Positions 61,962-64,000 of a DNA stretch of 64,000 nucleotides are shown here, piece after piece. The position numbers and the translations under genes are program-made. Below the pieces are notes generated by a model. That model searched no databases. It was not told the DNA's origin and saw only the letters and a list, made by a program, of their open reading frames with translations. How positions within the stretch are numbered: the first letter of the stretch is position 1; each line of letters begins with the position of its first letter. Source of the stretch: Peteryoungia aggregata LMG 23059 (GTDB lineage Bacteria > Pseudomonadota > Alphaproteobacteria > Rhizobiales > Rhizobiaceae); contig NZ_JAUSUW010000013.1 in NCBI RefSeq assembly GCF_030814435.1, positions 1 through 64,000 of the forward strand, read 5' to 3'.

Positions 61962-61977
61962 ATATGTTAATACATAT
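61962..61977. promoter_or_regulatory. AT-rich palindrome, candidate operator of the sulfur operon
   Basis: ATATGT (61962-61967) and ACATAT (61972-61977) form a perfect inverted repeat around TAAT in a short AT-rich island, 129 bases upstream of the hydrolase start. The BigR/SqrR-type ArsR repressors that control sulfide-detoxification operons in Agrobacterium and relatives bind AT-rich palindromes of this kind. No bigR-like gene is visible nearby, so the regulator would be encoded elsewhere. The 315-base interval 61834-62148 holds nothing else recognised. Confidence 0.45.
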
Positions 61978-62148
61978 ATATTTAACGACGAAGATTGAAA
62001 GGGCAAGGGCCGCGAAATGCTGTGATCGCATTGCTCGGAAACCATGATGTGATCGCGGGACGACGCCCTGAGCGCTCGCGCGCACGATCTCCACCTCGCG
62101 AACATGGTTGTGGATCAGGCATGACCGGCTCGGCCAGCCCGGAAAGGG

Positions 62149-62904
62149 TCAGAGGACCAGGAGACTCGCCCCTGCAGCCTCGATCGCCTGGGCGATCTCG
62201 GCGGGTGGCGGCTTGTCGGTCGCCAGTTCGGTGATCGCATCGAAACCGCCGACGCGCACCAGCCCCTCTCGCCCGAACTTGCTGTGATCGGTCACCACCA
62301 GCGACCGCTTGCCCCGCGTCAGCACCATCCGGGCAAACTCTGCCTCGTCCAGATCGTAGTCCATGATACCGGCGGAATTCACCGCCCCCGTGGAGACGAT
62401 GGCATGGATGACGGAAAACCGGTTGACGAAATCGATCGCCGTCGTGCCGAAGGCTGCGCCATTGTCGCTGCGCAATTCTCCTCCCGCCATGTACACCTTG
62501 TTGCCATTCACCGTTGCCAGTGTGCGGGCAATGTCGGAGGAATTGGTCACCACCGTCAGGCGCCGGTGCTCCAGCAGGGCCCGCGCGAGGAAGCTCGTTG
62601 TGGTGCCGGTGTCCATCATGATGGAATCTCCATCACGGATCGTGGCGGCGACCATGGCGGCGATCATCCGCTTCGCATCGCTGTTCTCACGCATGCGCTT
62701 CTCGAAGGGCGCCTCCCCGATCGTCGTGGTCAGGCTCACCGCGCCATGCATCTTCACAACACTGCCACTACGCGCCAGCGGCTTGATGTCCCGACGAATG
62801 GTTTCGAGGGAAACGTTCAGTTTTCGCGCCAGTTCCGAAAGCGCGACCGTTCCGTCGTGCTGCAGCAATCGCAAGATGTCCCCGTGTCTCTTCGAAGGTG
62901 GCAC
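62149..62904 (-). CDS. DeoR-family transcriptional regulator
   Basis: The 251-residue DeoR regulator has a winged helix with DGTVALSELARKLNVSLETIRRDIKPL (about residues 15-42) and the wing VVKMHGAVSL. The C-terminal DeoR sensor domain carries MMDTGTTT, VVTNSSDIA and VVTDHSKFG phosphate-binding motifs. The start is GTG 62904 with CAGGAG 7 bases upstream; longer frames would run through the operator-like repeats. It is divergent from the ProX-type gene at 63146. It does not closely resemble RhaR beyond family motifs. Confidence 0.88.
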   Translation of the reverse strand: MPPSKRHGDILRLLQHDGTVALSELARKLNVSLETIRRDIKPLARSGSVVKMHGAVSLTTTIGEAPFEKRMRENSDAKRMIAAMVAATIRDGDSIMMDTGTTTSFLARALLEHRRLTVVTNSSDIARTLATVNGNKVYMAGGELRSDNGAAFGTTAIDFVNRFSVIHAIVSTGAVNSAGIMDYDLDEAEFARMVLTRGKRSLVVTDHSKFGREGLVRVGGFDAITELATDKPPPAEIAQAIEAAGASLLVL

Positions 62905-62970
62905 GCCGTTTCTCCTGTCCGTTGCGGCTCCTCTTGATAGCCAAGCCGATCGCATGCAGCAACCAGACAC

Positions 62971-63007
62971 CACAAAATCGGTCACAAAATCACAAAAAAC
63001 CACAAAA
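62971..63007. promoter_or_regulatory. Four CACAAAA repeats, candidate DeoR operator array
   Basis: CACAAAA occurs at 62971-62977, 62983-62989, 62991-62997 and 63001-63007, with start-to-start distances of 12, 8 and 10 bases, close to a helical turn. They lie in the divergent intergenic region between the DeoR regulator and the ProX-type gene. DeoR-family proteins often bind repeated short direct sites, so this is the likely operator for both genes. Confidence 0.6.
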
Positions 63008-63145
63008 CGACATTGACAAGGTCGAGCTCATGACCTGAGATTGCGGCATCGCACGCTCGTCTACAGATACAAAAGTACGGGGAACGACGACCGCGCGACT
63101 TGCCAGTTTCGATGATTTTCAACGGGCTCTACTGGGAGAACTCGA

Positions 63146-64000
63146 ATGCTCCACCTTGACCGCATGCCACGGCTCCTCGCCGGGACACTGATGATGGCTG
63201 CCACCCTGGCCATACCGGCCGCAGCACAGGAATCCGCAGACCCGATCAAGCTCACGCTGCACGACTGGACGGGCCAGTTGATCACCACACAGATCATGGG
63301 CGAGGTCCTGAAGAAGGCAGGATACTCGATCGAATATGTGCAGGCCGACTATCTCGCACAGTTCGCCGGTCTGGAATCGGGCGATCTCCACGTCGCGATG
63401 GAGATCTGGGCCACCACTGGCCAGGAGGCGCTGGAGACGGCGGTCGCGACCGGCAAGGTCGAGAATCTTGGCGAGACCGGCATGCAGGCCAAGGAAGAAT
63501 GGTGGTTTCCCGAATACATGAAGGAAAAATGCCCCGGCCTGCCGAACTGGGAAGCCCTCAAGGAGCCGGCTTGCGCGGAGGCGTTCTCCACCGCCGAAAC
63601 GGCTCCCAAGGGTCGCTACCTTGGCGGCCCGGTCACCTGGGGCGGCTTCGATGAAGAGCGGGTGGAAGCGCTGGACCTGCCTTTTGAGGTTGTCCACGCG
63701 GGAACGGACGCCGCCCTGTTCGCAGAACTGGAGAGCGCCTACCAACGCCAGGCACCGATCATGCTCTGGATCTACGCACCGCATTGGGCGCCGGCGAAAT
63801 ACAAGGGCGAATGGGTCGAATTCCCGACCTACACCGCAGAATGTTACAAGGATCCCAGCTGGGGATCGAACCCCGACCTCGCCTATGACTGCGGCAAGCC
63901 CTTCGGCCCGATCTGGAAGGCTGGCTGGGCTGGCGTGAAGGACAAGTGGCCGGGCGCCTACAAGAGCATCAAGGCCTTCAACGTCAACAACGACGAGATG
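63146..64000 (+). CDS. ProX/OpuAC-type ABC substrate-binding protein, cut by window end
   Basis: The visible 285 codons encode a signal peptide (LAGTLMMAATLAIPAAAQ) and an OpuAC-type binding domain with KLTLHDWTGQLITTQIMGE, SGDLHVAMEIWAT and APIMLWIYAPHWAP. The Trp and Tyr residues of that last segment would form the aromatic box for quaternary amines. Cysteines in EKCPGLP, ACAEAF, AECYKDP and YDCGKPFG may form disulfides. It probably binds glycine betaine, choline, carnitine or a related osmolyte. ATG 63146 has GGGAG upstream. The frame is open to base 64000; the 3' end and presumably the permease and ATPase genes lie beyond. Confidence 0.85.
   Translation, partial: MLHLDRMPRLLAGTLMMAATLAIPAAAQESADPIKLTLHDWTGQLITTQIMGEVLKKAGYSIEYVQADYLAQFAGLESGDLHVAMEIWATTGQEALETAVATGKVENLGETGMQAKEEWWFPEYMKEKCPGLPNWEALKEPACAEAFSTAETAPKGRYLGGPVTWGGFDEERVEALDLPFEVVHAGTDAALFAELESAYQRQAPIMLWIYAPHWAPAKYKGEWVEFPTYTAECYKDPSWGSNPDLAYDCGKPFGPIWKAGWAGVKDKWPGAYKSIKAFNVNNDEM

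Noticed and set aside
62971-63007. Tandem repeat read as a possible CRISPR-like or satellite array
   Set aside because: Units of 7 bases with 8-12 base periodicity and only four copies fit an operator array in a divergent promoter, not a CRISPR.

Overview
The window looks like chromosomal or chromid DNA of a Rhizobiaceae member (Rhizobium/Agrobacterium/Allorhizobium type). It is GC-rich and dense with ABC-transporter sugar operons. It carries the rhizobial arrangement of L-rhamnose genes (rhaRSTPQUK divergent from a fused aldolase-dehydrogenase rhaD), alphaproteobacterial cellulose genes (bcsA, bcsB, bcsZ, bcsN), tiny rhizobial-type proteins, and GGAAC-N16/17-CGTT-like stress promoters. No rRNA, tRNA, CRISPR array, intact transposase or phage gene was recognised. 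The identification rests on gene content only.

Layout. 1-3330: a 59-residue disordered protein, an ExoD-family membrane protein, an ECF sigma/anti-sigma pair and a Bax-inhibitor-1 membrane protein. 3355-14379: complete L-rhamnose catabolism (isomerase, aldolase/dehydrogenase, DeoR regulator, ABC transporter, mutarotase, kinase), with a stress-type Pmp3 gene lodged between rhaI and rhaD. 14396-15137: remnants of a cytochrome-oxidase locus and a small membrane protein. 15470-23088: a DMT exporter, then a sugar-acid catabolic island (XylX-like FAH-fold enzyme, GntR regulator, decayed FAD-oxidase gene, DenD-like dehydrogenase, 3-hydroxyisobutyrate-type dehydrogenase, IlvD/Edd dehydratase). 23224-24141: two small proteins. 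24283-27246: a tripartite tricarboxylate transporter (tctCBA). 27493-34060: an acetate-symporter module (DUF4212, ActP-like, CBS/DUF294 protein, small membrane protein, membrane-anchored PAS/exonuclease fusion). 34540-41921 and 44012-51538: two separate cellulose synthase operons. 51657-59351: a LacI-controlled ABC importer with a GH2 beta-galactosidase-type enzyme. 59530-61833: a probable sulfide/persulfide operon (metallo-beta-lactamase hydrolase, TauE exporter, methyltransferase). 62149-64000: a DeoR regulator divergent from a ProX-type betaine-binding protein cut by the window end.

How it fits together. Most of the window is inducible carbon-source uptake. Each module has its own local repressor and visible candidate operators: an inverted repeat carrying outward -35 boxes for RhaR, TTGTCWGA-type sites for GntR, an AAAATWTTTACTAAA-type palindrome for LacI, CACAAAA repeats for the last DeoR. 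The most unusual part is the pair of cellulose operons. Each has bcsA, bcsB and a paralogous periplasmic TPR protein. Only operon 1 has bcsN and only operon 2 has bcsZ. BcsA1 keeps the PilZ residues that bind c-di-GMP, whereas BcsA2 has lost both PilZ signature motifs while keeping all catalytic motifs. Neither operon encodes an outer-membrane porin of the BcsC type. The membrane-anchored HAMP-PAS-exonuclease fusion beside actP is the other architecture that deserves attention.
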